A stretch of 16,372 nucleotides of DNA from DAOUAJ01 sp034433615. Its GTDB lineage: Bacteria; Chloroflexota; Anaerolineae; DUEN01. Below are positions 1-6,182 of the stretch, in pieces (within the stretch, counting starts at the first letter, position 1; every line of letters starts with the position of its first letter). The notes under the pieces are model-generated. The model was given only the letters and a program-made list of their open reading frames with translations, had not been told where the DNA came from and made no database searches. The position numbers were made by a program, and so were the translations under genes. The DNA lies in NCBI GenBank assembly GCA_034433615.1, contig DAOUAJ010000361.1:1-16372 (forward strand). The letters run 5' to 3'.

Positions 1-218
1 GGCCGGTGTTGCCTGCGATGGGGTACAGCCAGACGCAAATCGCCGAACTGGAAGCCACCATCAACCGCGTCCCTTGCGATCTGGTGATCGTGGCGACGCC
101 GATAGACTTGAGCCGGCTGGCGCACATCCAGCAGCCCACCCAGCGCGTTCGCTATGAACTACAGGAGATCGGCCAGCCGACTCTGGAGCAGATTATCGCG
201 GCGTGGTTAGAGAGATAG
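1..218 (+). CDS. C-terminal end of a cyclic 2,3-diphosphoglycerate synthetase-like P-loop protein (5' truncated)
   Basis: Only the last 71 codons are present; the reading frame (first full codon at 3) is open to the window edge, so the gene starts upstream. The peptide contains LPAMGYS, a TIN segment, CDLVIVATPIDLSRL and a closing VRYELQEIGQPTLEQII. This arrangement is what I know from the C-terminus of the COG2403 family, P-loop proteins related to archaeal cyclic 2,3-diphosphoglycerate synthetase, where the 'ATPIDL' strand closes the nucleotide-binding fold. The nucleotide-binding N-terminus is outside the window, so catalytic competence cannot be judged. Bacterial members are mostly uncharacterised, so the substrate is unknown. 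The TAG stop is 124 bp before larE, and a promoter-like sequence lies in that gap, so the two are probably separate transcription units. Confidence 0.7.
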   Translation, partial: PVLPAMGYSQTQIAELEATINRVPCDLVIVATPIDLSRLAHIQQPTQRVRYELQEIGQPTLEQIIAAWLER

Positions 219-244
219 GGCTGTTGGGACGCGGAGGTTTGGAT

Positions 245-269
245 CACGAAGACACGAAAGTTCACGAAG
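245..269. repeat. Three short direct copies of CACGAAG
   Basis: CACGAAG occurs at 245-251 and 263-269, with CACGAAAG at 253-260, giving a period of about 8-10 bp. The block ends immediately before the candidate -35 box of the larE promoter. I cannot tell whether it is an operator-like array or a fragment of a dispersed intergenic repeat. Confidence 0.5.
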
Positions 270-270
270 T

Positions 271-299
271 TTGGCGAACACAGCCGACCATGATAGAAT
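271..299 (+). promoter_or_regulatory. Probable sigma-70-type promoter for the lar cluster
   Basis: TTGGCG at 271-276 and TAGAAT at 294-299 are separated by exactly 17 bp, and the -10 box has a TG extension (TGA-TAGAAT). Transcription would start near 306, giving a leader of roughly 36 nt before larE. There is no long leader that could hold a riboswitch. Confidence 0.5.
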
Positions 300-342
300 T
301 TGCCCCATATTGGTTCACATGGCAAGTACCTGGAGGTAGGAG

Positions 343-1269
343 ATGGGAAATGGAGTTCAGTTGCTTGTACCCGTCAGGGTGATGGGGGAGCGGGTGACGA
401 TAGAAGGGAACAGCCGGCCCGCTGATCTAGATGAGCGGCGCGCGGCCCTGGAACACATCATTGACGAGATGGGACGGGTGATCGTGGCGTTTTCGGCTGG
501 CATTGACAGCACGCTGGTCTTAAAAGTGGCGTGCGACCGCCTGGGTGACAACGCGTTGGGCGTGACAGCCGTGTCTCCCAGCCTGGCGCAGTCTGAGCTA
601 CAGGAGGCCATCGAGCTGGCCCGACTGATAGGTGCCCGGCACCGACTGCTGGAGACGCACGAGCTGGATGATCCCAACTACGCCGCCAACCCCATCAACC
701 GCTGTTATTTCTGCAAGACGGAACTGTACGACGAGCTGCTAGAGCTGGCCCGGCGAGAGGGGTATCGTTATATCCTGAACGGCGCCAACCTGGACGATGT
801 GGGCGACTATCGGCCGGGAGAGCAGGCCGCCCGTGAGTTCGACGTGCGCAGCCCTCTGCGCGAGGCGGGCATGACCAAGGCGCACGTGCGCGCTCTGGCC
901 CGTGAGCTAGGCTTGCCCAACTGGAACAAACCGGCGATGGCCTGCCTGAGTTCACGCTTGCCTTACGGCACCCGGGTCACCCGCGAGGCGCTGAGCCAGG
1001 TGGAGCAGGCCGAGCGTTACCTGCGCAGCCTGGGCTTCCGTCAGTTGCGCGTCCGCCATCATGGCGACCTGGCCCGCATCGAGGTGGAGCGCGCTGACCT
1101 GTCGCGCTTGATCGAGCTGGGACAGGAGATCCATGCGGAACTCAAACGGATCGGCTACACCTACGTCACCGCCGATCTGCTCGGCTTCCGCTCAGGCAGC
1201 ATGAATGAGGGGTTGGGCAGCCGACGAGCGGAGGAGCAGGGGAGCAGGGGTGCCTGGGAGATAGGGTGA
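343..1269 (+). CDS. larE: LarE, ATP-dependent sacrificial sulfur transferase of nickel-pincer cofactor synthesis
   Basis: LarE adenylates and then thiolates the two carboxylates of the LarB product (pyridinium-3,5-biscarboxylic acid mononucleotide). The 308-residue protein has a PP-loop at 51-57 (SAGIDST, where SGGxDS is usual), CYFC at 121-124, and the family motif ACLSSRLPYGT with Cys201, which matches the sulfur-donating cysteine of the Lactobacillus plantarum enzyme. With Cys121 and Cys124 it has three cysteines, as in LarE variants reported to bind a [4Fe-4S] cluster. The start is chosen because GGAGG (332-336) lies 6 nt upstream. The natural family C-terminus, GFRSGSMNEGL, is followed by about 17 residues (292-308) encoded by a palindromic repeat, so the last stretch is probably not part of the ancestral protein. 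larB follows 100 bp later. Confidence 0.93.
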   Translation: MGNGVQLLVPVRVMGERVTIEGNSRPADLDERRAALEHIIDEMGRVIVAFSAGIDSTLVLKVACDRLGDNALGVTAVSPSLAQSELQEAIELARLIGARHRLLETHELDDPNYAANPINRCYFCKTELYDELLELARREGYRYILNGANLDDVGDYRPGEQAAREFDVRSPLREAGMTKAHVRALARELGLPNWNKPAMACLSSRLPYGTRVTREALSQVEQAERYLRSLGFRQLRVRHHGDLARIEVERADLSRLIELGQEIHAELKRIGYTYVTADLLGFRSGSMNEGLGSRRAEEQGSRGAWEIG

Positions 1270-1350
1270 CACGGTGATTCGTCCTGTCTCCGCGTCTCGC
1301 CATCTCCGTGTCTCCCCTTCTCCTTGTCCCGTGCTCCTCTGCTCCTCGGC
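1220..1350. repeat. Large imperfect palindrome across the larE/larB junction
   Basis: The outer arms 1220-1242 and 1328-1350 pair at 20 of 23 positions as Watson-Crick pairs plus one G-U, and the inner parts are also partly complementary (purine-rich left, pyrimidine-rich right). The left arm contains the tandem pair GGAGCAGG / GGAGCAGG. The larE stop (1267-1269) lies inside it. It also creates an open frame from 1274 that runs into larB. The shape suggests a dispersed, hairpin-forming intergenic element. Confidence 0.75.
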
Positions 1351-1369
1351 ACAGAACGAGGATGGCACG

Positions 1370-2143
1370 ATGATCGTTCGTCTACAGAGCCGTGACGGGC
1401 TTTACGATTTGCTACAGCAGGTGCGCGAAGGGCAGGTCAGCCTGGATGAGGCGACCGACCGTTTAGCAGGCTGGCCTTTCGATGACCTGGGGTTTGCGCG
1501 CGTAGATCACGCTCGGAGCTTGCGCCAGGGTATGCCCGAGGTGGTGTTCGCCCAGGGCAAGACTCCAGAGCAGGTGGCGAGCATCATGCAGCGGATCGCC
1601 CAGAGCGCGGGAGCGGCGTTGGCAACCCGGGCCGGCCCGGAAGCGTTTGAGGCTACCCAAGCTTTGCTGCCGCAAGCCCGGTATCACGCGCTCGCTCGCG
1701 TGATCACGGTCAACGGACCACTGCGCCAACCTGCTGCCGATGCCGGCACGGTGCTCATTGTCTGCGCAGGCACGTCCGATCTGCCGGTGGCGGAGGAAGC
1801 TGCGCTTACTGCCTGGTTCCTGGGCGCTCGCGTGGAACGCCTGAACGATGTCGGGGTAGCGGGCCTGCACCGCTTACTGGCTGCCCGCGATCAACTGCTG
1901 AGCGCGCGGGTCCTGGTGGTGGTTGCGGGCATGGAGGGTGCGCTGCCCAGTGTCATTGGCGGCCTGGTCTCGTGCCCGGTCATCGCCGTCCCCACCAGCG
2001 TGGGTTATGGCGCCAGCTTCGGTGGGCTGGCGGCGCTACTGGCCATGCTCAACTCGTGTGCGCCGGGTGTGGCTGTCGTCAACATTGACAACGGATTCGG
2101 CGCGGGCGTGCTGGCCTACCGCATTGCATCGGGAGGGTGCTGA
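1370..2143 (+). CDS. larB: LarB, pyridinium-3,5-biscarboxylic acid mononucleotide synthase
   Basis: LarB carboxylates the nicotinate ring of nicotinic acid adenine dinucleotide at C5 and releases AMP, the first step of nickel-pincer nucleotide synthesis. The 257-residue protein has a family N-terminus (about 1-115) and a PurE/AIR-carboxylase-like domain (about 127-255) with VCAGTSDLPVAEEA (131-144), GMEGALPS (187-194), PTSVGYGASFGG (208-219) and NSCAPGVAVVNIDNGFGAG (228-246). Glu189 and Cys230 occupy the positions of the catalytic Glu and Cys described for the L. plantarum enzyme. The frame is open upstream to 1274, but those codons are repeat sequence; GAGG at 1358-1361, 8 nt before ATG 1370, decides the start. 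The larC start follows the stop by 3 bp, so the two are co-transcribed. Confidence 0.93.
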   Translation: MIVRLQSRDGLYDLLQQVREGQVSLDEATDRLAGWPFDDLGFARVDHARSLRQGMPEVVFAQGKTPEQVASIMQRIAQSAGAALATRAGPEAFEATQALLPQARYHALARVITVNGPLRQPAADAGTVLIVCAGTSDLPVAEEAALTAWFLGARVERLNDVGVAGLHRLLAARDQLLSARVLVVVAGMEGALPSVIGGLVSCPVIAVPTSVGYGASFGGLAALLAMLNSCAPGVAVVNIDNGFGAGVLAYRIASGGC

Positions 2144-2146
2144 GCC

Positions 2147-3352
2147 ATGCGCGTGGCCTACTTCGATGTCTTCTTCGGTGCCAGCGGCGATATGATCCTG
2201 GGCGCGCTGGTGGACGCCGGTGTGCCTGTGGAAGCGCTACAGAGCGAGATTGACCGCCTGCATCTGCCGGAGCATGTATGGATCGAAGCACAGCCGGTCG
2301 TTCATCATACCCTGCACGGCACCCAGGTCACCGTGCACTCGGCCGAATCCCATTATTATCGTCACCTGGCGGACATCGAGCACATCTTGGAGGCCGCCGA
2401 CCTGGACACGCTCGTGCGAAAGCGCGCGCGGGCGGTGTTTCAGCGTCTGGCTCAGGCAGAGGCGCGCGTCCACGGTGTAGCCATCGAGGAGGTTCACTTC
2501 CACGAGGTGGGCGCGCTGGACGCCATCGCGGATGTTGTGGGGACTGTGGCTGGCTTGAGTTTTCTGGGCATCGAACGCATCGTCTGCTCGCCTCTGCCTC
2601 TCTCTTGTGGGATGGGGCGCGGCGAGCACGGGCCGCTCCCTTTGCCTGCACCCGGCACCCTGGCGCTGCTGGAGGGGTTTCCGGTGCGCGGGCTGGATGT
2701 GGAGGGCGAGACGATCACGCCCACCGGTGCGGCGCTGCTCACCACGTTGGCCGAGCAGTTTGGCCCCTGTCCGGACATGCGGCTGGAGCGGGTGGCCTAC
2801 GGCGCGGGGCACAAGTCGTTCGCGCAGGCGCCTAACCTCCTTCGGCTGCTCATCGGCCAGGCGGAGGCGGTTTCGATCCCGGCCTCTTCCGAACGGTTGC
2901 GGGTGCTGGAGACCAATCTGGATAACATGAACCCGGAGTGGTTCGGGCCGCTGTGCCAGGGGTTGCTGGAGGCGGGCGCGCTGGACGTGTGGTTGACGGC
3001 GATCCAGATGAAGAAGGGACGGCCAGGGACGTTGCTATCGGTCATCGCCCGGCCGGAGGATGCGGCCCATCTGCGCGCCCAGATCTTTGCCGAGACCACC
3101 ACATTGGGCATTCGCGAGGTTGAGGTGACACGCTGGTCGCTGCCCCGGCGTGTGGAGACGGTGGAGACGCCATTTGGGGCGATCCGGGTGAAGCTGGCGG
3201 AGTTCGCACCTGGCCGCTGGAAGGCGGCGCCGGAGCACGACGACTGCGTACAGGCGGCGCGGACGGCGGGTGTCCCCCTGCGCGAGGTTTACCAGGCGGC
3301 TCTTACCGCGGCGCAGGCACTGACGCTCGCCCAGAGTGGGATGCATGCATGA
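2147..3352 (+). CDS. larC: LarC, nickel insertion protein of the nickel-pincer nucleotide cofactor (single uninterrupted frame)
   Basis: LarC is the CTP-dependent cyclometallase that inserts nickel into the bis-thiocarboxylate product of LarE. The 401-residue protein begins with the family signature YFDVFFGASGDM (5-16) and carries VHFHEVGALDAI (117-128), a Cys/Gly/His stretch SCGMGRGEHGPLPLPAPG (153-170), TPTGAALL (191-198), and a C-terminal domain from about 251 starting LETNLDNMNPEW and including QMKKGRPG (287-294). In L. plantarum the gene is split into larC1 and larC2 and joined by ribosomal frameshifting; here both halves are in one frame, as in many other bacteria. GGGAGGG (2131-2137) serves ATG 2147. 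Two hairpins lie downstream, so this is probably the last gene of the transcription unit. Confidence 0.94.
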   Translation: MRVAYFDVFFGASGDMILGALVDAGVPVEALQSEIDRLHLPEHVWIEAQPVVHHTLHGTQVTVHSAESHYYRHLADIEHILEAADLDTLVRKRARAVFQRLAQAEARVHGVAIEEVHFHEVGALDAIADVVGTVAGLSFLGIERIVCSPLPLSCGMGRGEHGPLPLPAPGTLALLEGFPVRGLDVEGETITPTGAALLTTLAEQFGPCPDMRLERVAYGAGHKSFAQAPNLLRLLIGQAEAVSIPASSERLRVLETNLDNMNPEWFGPLCQGLLEAGALDVWLTAIQMKKGRPGTLLSVIARPEDAAHLRAQIFAETTTLGIREVEVTRWSLPRRVETVETPFGAIRVKLAEFAPGRWKAAPEHDDCVQAARTAGVPLREVYQAALTAAQALTLAQSGMHA

Positions 3353-3379
3353 TCAGTACCTGAGAAAAGTGCGTTGTGG

Positions 3380-3434
3380 GGCAGGCTTTCTAGCCTGCCG
3401 GCAGCCGTTGGGCAGCCTGGAAAGGCTGCCCAAC
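3380..3434. repeat. Tandem hairpins after larC, possible terminator or REP-like element
   Basis: Two adjacent perfect hairpins are present. The first has an 8-bp stem (3380-3387 with 3392-3399, loop TTCT). The second has a 12-bp stem (GTTGGGCAGCCT, 3407-3418, with 3423-3434, loop GGAA). No U-run follows the second stem, which argues for a repetitive extragenic palindrome rather than a classic intrinsic terminator, though it could still block exonucleases at the end of the lar mRNA. The loops TTCT and GGAA are exact complements, and the stem sequences GCAGGCT and GCAGCCT are related. Confidence 0.7.
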
Positions 3435-3501
3435 ATGCGAATTCTCAACCACTGATGATTGGTCGTATCTGGGCATCATAAACTTGACTAGGAGGCACGC
3501 G

Positions 3502-3885
3502 ATGGGAAGAATACGCCAAATGATCAAGATCAACGAGCGAGAGTGTTGGACATTATTTGATACGGGCGCCCGGAATACATATATCGTCCCCGAAGTTGCC
3601 TCGCTATTGACCACCTCAAAACTGAGAAAACCATTTCGCAGTGCAATAGGTGGAAAGGTCAAAGAGACTACTGAAACAGCCCTTCTGGAGGCCGAACTGG
3701 AAGGCCGACGGATCTCTACCCACGCGATGGTTATTGATGAAATTGGAGATGACGAAGACGGGACCCGCATTGAGATTCTTTTCGGTGCGTTAGCGATGCA
3801 ACAGTGGGGTATACGACTGATCCCAGAACAAGAGAAGCTGGACTTGACGCATTATCCAGAAGAATTTGTCGAATTCTCACTCTGA
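3502..3885 (+). CDS. Small retropepsin-like (clan AA) aspartic protease
   Basis: The 127-residue protein has the hallmark of single-domain aspartic proteases: LFDTGA with Asp20 as the candidate catalytic residue, and a later hydrophobic-hydrophobic-Gly motif in EILFGALAMQQW. There is no signal peptide or membrane segment. Such proteins act as homodimers in the retropepsin family; the bacterial stand-alone forms have no well-established substrate. It is clearly homologous to the N-terminal domain at 11077-11475: both put DTGA at residues 20-23 and share a GGK, an EG, an EIG, a GA..M.QW.IRL and a closing EF.EF. The start at 3502 is chosen over an upstream in-frame TTG because AGGAGG (3490-3495) is 6 nt away. 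G+C over 3541-3780 is 118/240 (49%), well below its neighbours, which hints at transfer. The subtilase begins 26 bp downstream. Confidence 0.75.
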   Translation: MGRIRQMIKINERECWTLFDTGARNTYIVPEVASLLTTSKLRKPFRSAIGGKVKETTETALLEAELEGRRISTHAMVIDEIGDDEDGTRIEILFGALAMQQWGIRLIPEQEKLDLTHYPEEFVEFSL

Positions 3886-3911
3886 TCCGAAAGCAGGGGA
3901 AACGGTCAAGC

Positions 3912-6182
3912 ATGCCCACGTTGAACGTATGGCCCTGCCGGGTTCACAGATTTGCTTGTTGGCTCGTCCTCGGATTGACCGTGTTCAGCCTGATTCTGAC
4001 CGGGAGCTTCCCCTCCCAGGCGGCCGGCGGGGATCAACCTGCTCTTAAGATTCCGCACGCCCCCGGCGAGCTGTTGATCGGCCTGAAGGACGTCCCTGAC
4101 CGGAGGGCGATGGATCAATCGGTACGCGAGTTAGCCGCCGGCCTGGACGCTGATGTGCTGGAGCAGGTCAGCGCGTTACGCATCGCTCGCGTGCGTGTTC
4201 CGGAGGAACGCCTGTCATTGACATTGGCCCGGCTGCGCTTTGATCGTCGCGTCGCCTGGGCTGAACCCAACTACCTGATCTACCTTGACTTCACCCCCAA
4301 CGACCCGTTGTACGCCTCTATCCAGATCAATTACCTGAGCCGGCTACAGATGGAAAGCGCCTGGAACGTTACCACTGGCCGGGCAGACGTGGTGATTGCC
4401 GTGCTGGACACGGGTGTGGAGATGAGCCACCCAGACCTGGCAGGCGGCATCTGGACTAACCCCGATGAGATCGCCGGAAACAGGGTGGACGATGATGGCA
4501 ACGGCTTTGTGGACGACGTACACGGCTGGGACTTCGCCGACAAGGACAACGATCCCTCGGACGATTACGGGCATGGCACGCATGTGGCAGGCATTGCGGC
4601 CGCGCGCATCAATAACGGGATAGGGATCGCCGGCATGGCTGGCGGCGTCACCATCATGCCGGTGGACGTCTTCCGGGGTGGCATCGGTACCTACGCCGAT
4701 CTGATCCAGGCCATCGTGTACGCGGCCGACAACGGCGCGAATATCATCAACATGAGCCTGGGCGCGCTCTCGTACTCTCGGGGTGAGGAAGCCGCGGTGG
4801 ATTATGCCTGGGAACGAGGCGTGGTGTTGGTGGCCGCGGCCGGCAACCAGAATAACAACGCCTGGCACTACCCCGCAGCCCACGAGCACGTCATCGGCGT
4901 GGCCGCCACCGATGCCGCGGACAATCGGGCCTACTTCTCCAGCTTCGGGCCGTTTGTCGCCGTGAGCGCGCCTGGGCTTTCGGTGATGTCCAGCATCCTC
5001 AACGGAGGGTACGCCTACAGCAGCGGCACTTCCATGGCCACACCTCACGTCTCCGGCCTGGCCGCGCTCATCCTTTCTCGCAATCCTACACTCACCAACG
5101 AGCAGGTGCGTGCCCTCATCGAATCTACAACGGACGACCTGGGTGATCCCGGCTGGGATCAATATTTCGGCTACGGGCGGATCAATGCGGCGCGAGCACT
5201 GGCCGCGGTGCCGGCTCCGCCCGATCCCCTGCCCACACCCACGCCTCAACCCCCGCCCCAGCCGATCTGGCCTGAAGGATGCGTAGAGTTGCTCCAGGAA
5301 GGCGGGTTTGAAACCAGCCCTCCCGCAGTCTGGCATCTGGAAGGTCAGGCTGACGTACAGGAAGGGATCACGTTCGAGGGAGCGAAAGCGTTACACCTGG
5401 CGGGGGTAAACGACGCCAGCGGCAGTGCCTGGCAAACCGTGCGCATCCCCGTCACGGCCACGGCCGCCACCCTGGCGTTCGCCTATCGCATTGACAACCG
5501 CGACTCCGGCTTGAGCGGGGACCCTCAAGAGCCGTCACGGGATCGGCTGCGGGTGGACTTTCAGGACACTGGGGGGCGATCACTGATCCCGTTGCTGCGC
5601 ACCGGCAACGCAGCCGATACGGCCGCGGATGGCCTGCCCTGGGACGAGTATCTGCACGCGCTGACGGCTGCCGATTTTGCCGTTTTGCGCCAGGCGGGCG
5701 AGGTCCGGCTCAACTTTTATGGGGACAACGGGCCGGACGGGCTGACCACGGACTTTTACGTGGACGCCGTGCGCCTGTGCGTCCAGATGGCCGAGACTTC
5801 TCCCACGCCCACAGCGACGCTGACGGATACCCCTACCCCTTCGGCTACGCCCAGGGCAAGCTCCACACCCACGGCGACGGCAAGCAGCACCCCTAGTCCT
5901 ACCGCAACGCCCAGCCGCACACCTACGGCCACTTCCACGCGCACCCCCACTCACACGCCAACGCCTACGTTGACGCCGACCTGCACACCCACGGCGACGG
6001 CAAGCAACACTCCCACCGGGACGGCTACGCCGACAGTTACACCATCGTCTTCACCCACGCCAACGGCTACGTCATCTTCCCCGCCCACGGCAACGTCCAC
6101 ACCAACACCGACGTCCAGAAACCCGTTTAAATTGTGGTTGCCCCTCGCGACCGCGAGCAAAGCTCCCTCATCCGTTCCATGA
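3912..6182 (+). CDS. Secreted subtilisin-like serine protease (S8) with Thr/Pro-rich tail
   Basis: A 756-residue extracellular protease. Residues 1-38 form a signal peptide (hydrophobic core about 16-30, likely cleavage near SQA-A). A propeptide-like region (about 45-125, including GELLIGLKDV and VAWAEPNYLIYLDF) precedes the peptidase S8 domain with Asp166 (AVLDTGVE), His221 (GHGTHVAG), oxyanion Asn311 (AAAGNQ) and Ser373 (SGTSMATPHVSG). A Pro-rich linker (435-450) leads to a beta-sandwich-like domain (about 455-625), then about 105 residues of Thr/Pro/Ser repeats, ending in NPFKLWLPLATASKAP, a short hydrophobic terminus that may be a sorting or anchoring signal. The frame is open upstream to 3804, but that stretch overlaps the preceding gene and would bury the signal peptide, so ATG 3912 is preferred; its ribosome site (AGGGGA near 3895) is modest. 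The 3' end overlaps the convergent gene by 56 bp. Confidence 0.92.
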   Translation: MPTLNVWPCRVHRFACWLVLGLTVFSLILTGSFPSQAAGGDQPALKIPHAPGELLIGLKDVPDRRAMDQSVRELAAGLDADVLEQVSALRIARVRVPEERLSLTLARLRFDRRVAWAEPNYLIYLDFTPNDPLYASIQINYLSRLQMESAWNVTTGRADVVIAVLDTGVEMSHPDLAGGIWTNPDEIAGNRVDDDGNGFVDDVHGWDFADKDNDPSDDYGHGTHVAGIAAARINNGIGIAGMAGGVTIMPVDVFRGGIGTYADLIQAIVYAADNGANIINMSLGALSYSRGEEAAVDYAWERGVVLVAAAGNQNNNAWHYPAAHEHVIGVAATDAADNRAYFSSFGPFVAVSAPGLSVMSSILNGGYAYSSGTSMATPHVSGLAALILSRNPTLTNEQVRALIESTTDDLGDPGWDQYFGYGRINAARALAAVPAPPDPLPTPTPQPPPQPIWPEGCVELLQEGGFETSPPAVWHLEGQADVQEGITFEGAKALHLAGVNDASGSAWQTVRIPVTATAATLAFAYRIDNRDSGLSGDPQEPSRDRLRVDFQDTGGRSLIPLLRTGNAADTAADGLPWDEYLHALTAADFAVLRQAGEVRLNFYGDNGPDGLTTDFYVDAVRLCVQMAETSPTPTATLTDTPTPSATPRASSTPTATASSTPSPTATPSRTPTATSTRTPTHTPTPTLTPTCTPTATASNTPTGTATPTVTPSSSPTPTATSSSPPTATSTPTPTSRNPFKLWLPLATASKAPSSVP
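5864..6006 (+). repeat. Direct repeat inside the Thr/Pro tract of the subtilase
   Basis: A 23-bp stretch at 5864-5886 recurs exactly at 5984-6006. The spacing is 120 bp, that is 40 codons in frame, so the tract probably grew by in-frame duplication. Both copies encode a TPTATAS segment. Confidence 0.7.

Noticed and set aside
245..269. Possible CRISPR-like array
   Set aside because: The units are only 7-8 bp with 1-2 bp between them, and there are no spacers or cas genes.
1274..1369. N-terminal extension of LarB
   Set aside because: These codons come from the palindromic element and lack a ribosome site; the family start and a GAGG site agree on ATG 1370.
3804..3911. N-terminal extension of the subtilase
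   Set aside because: It overlaps the end of the preceding gene and would place 36 residues before the signal peptide.
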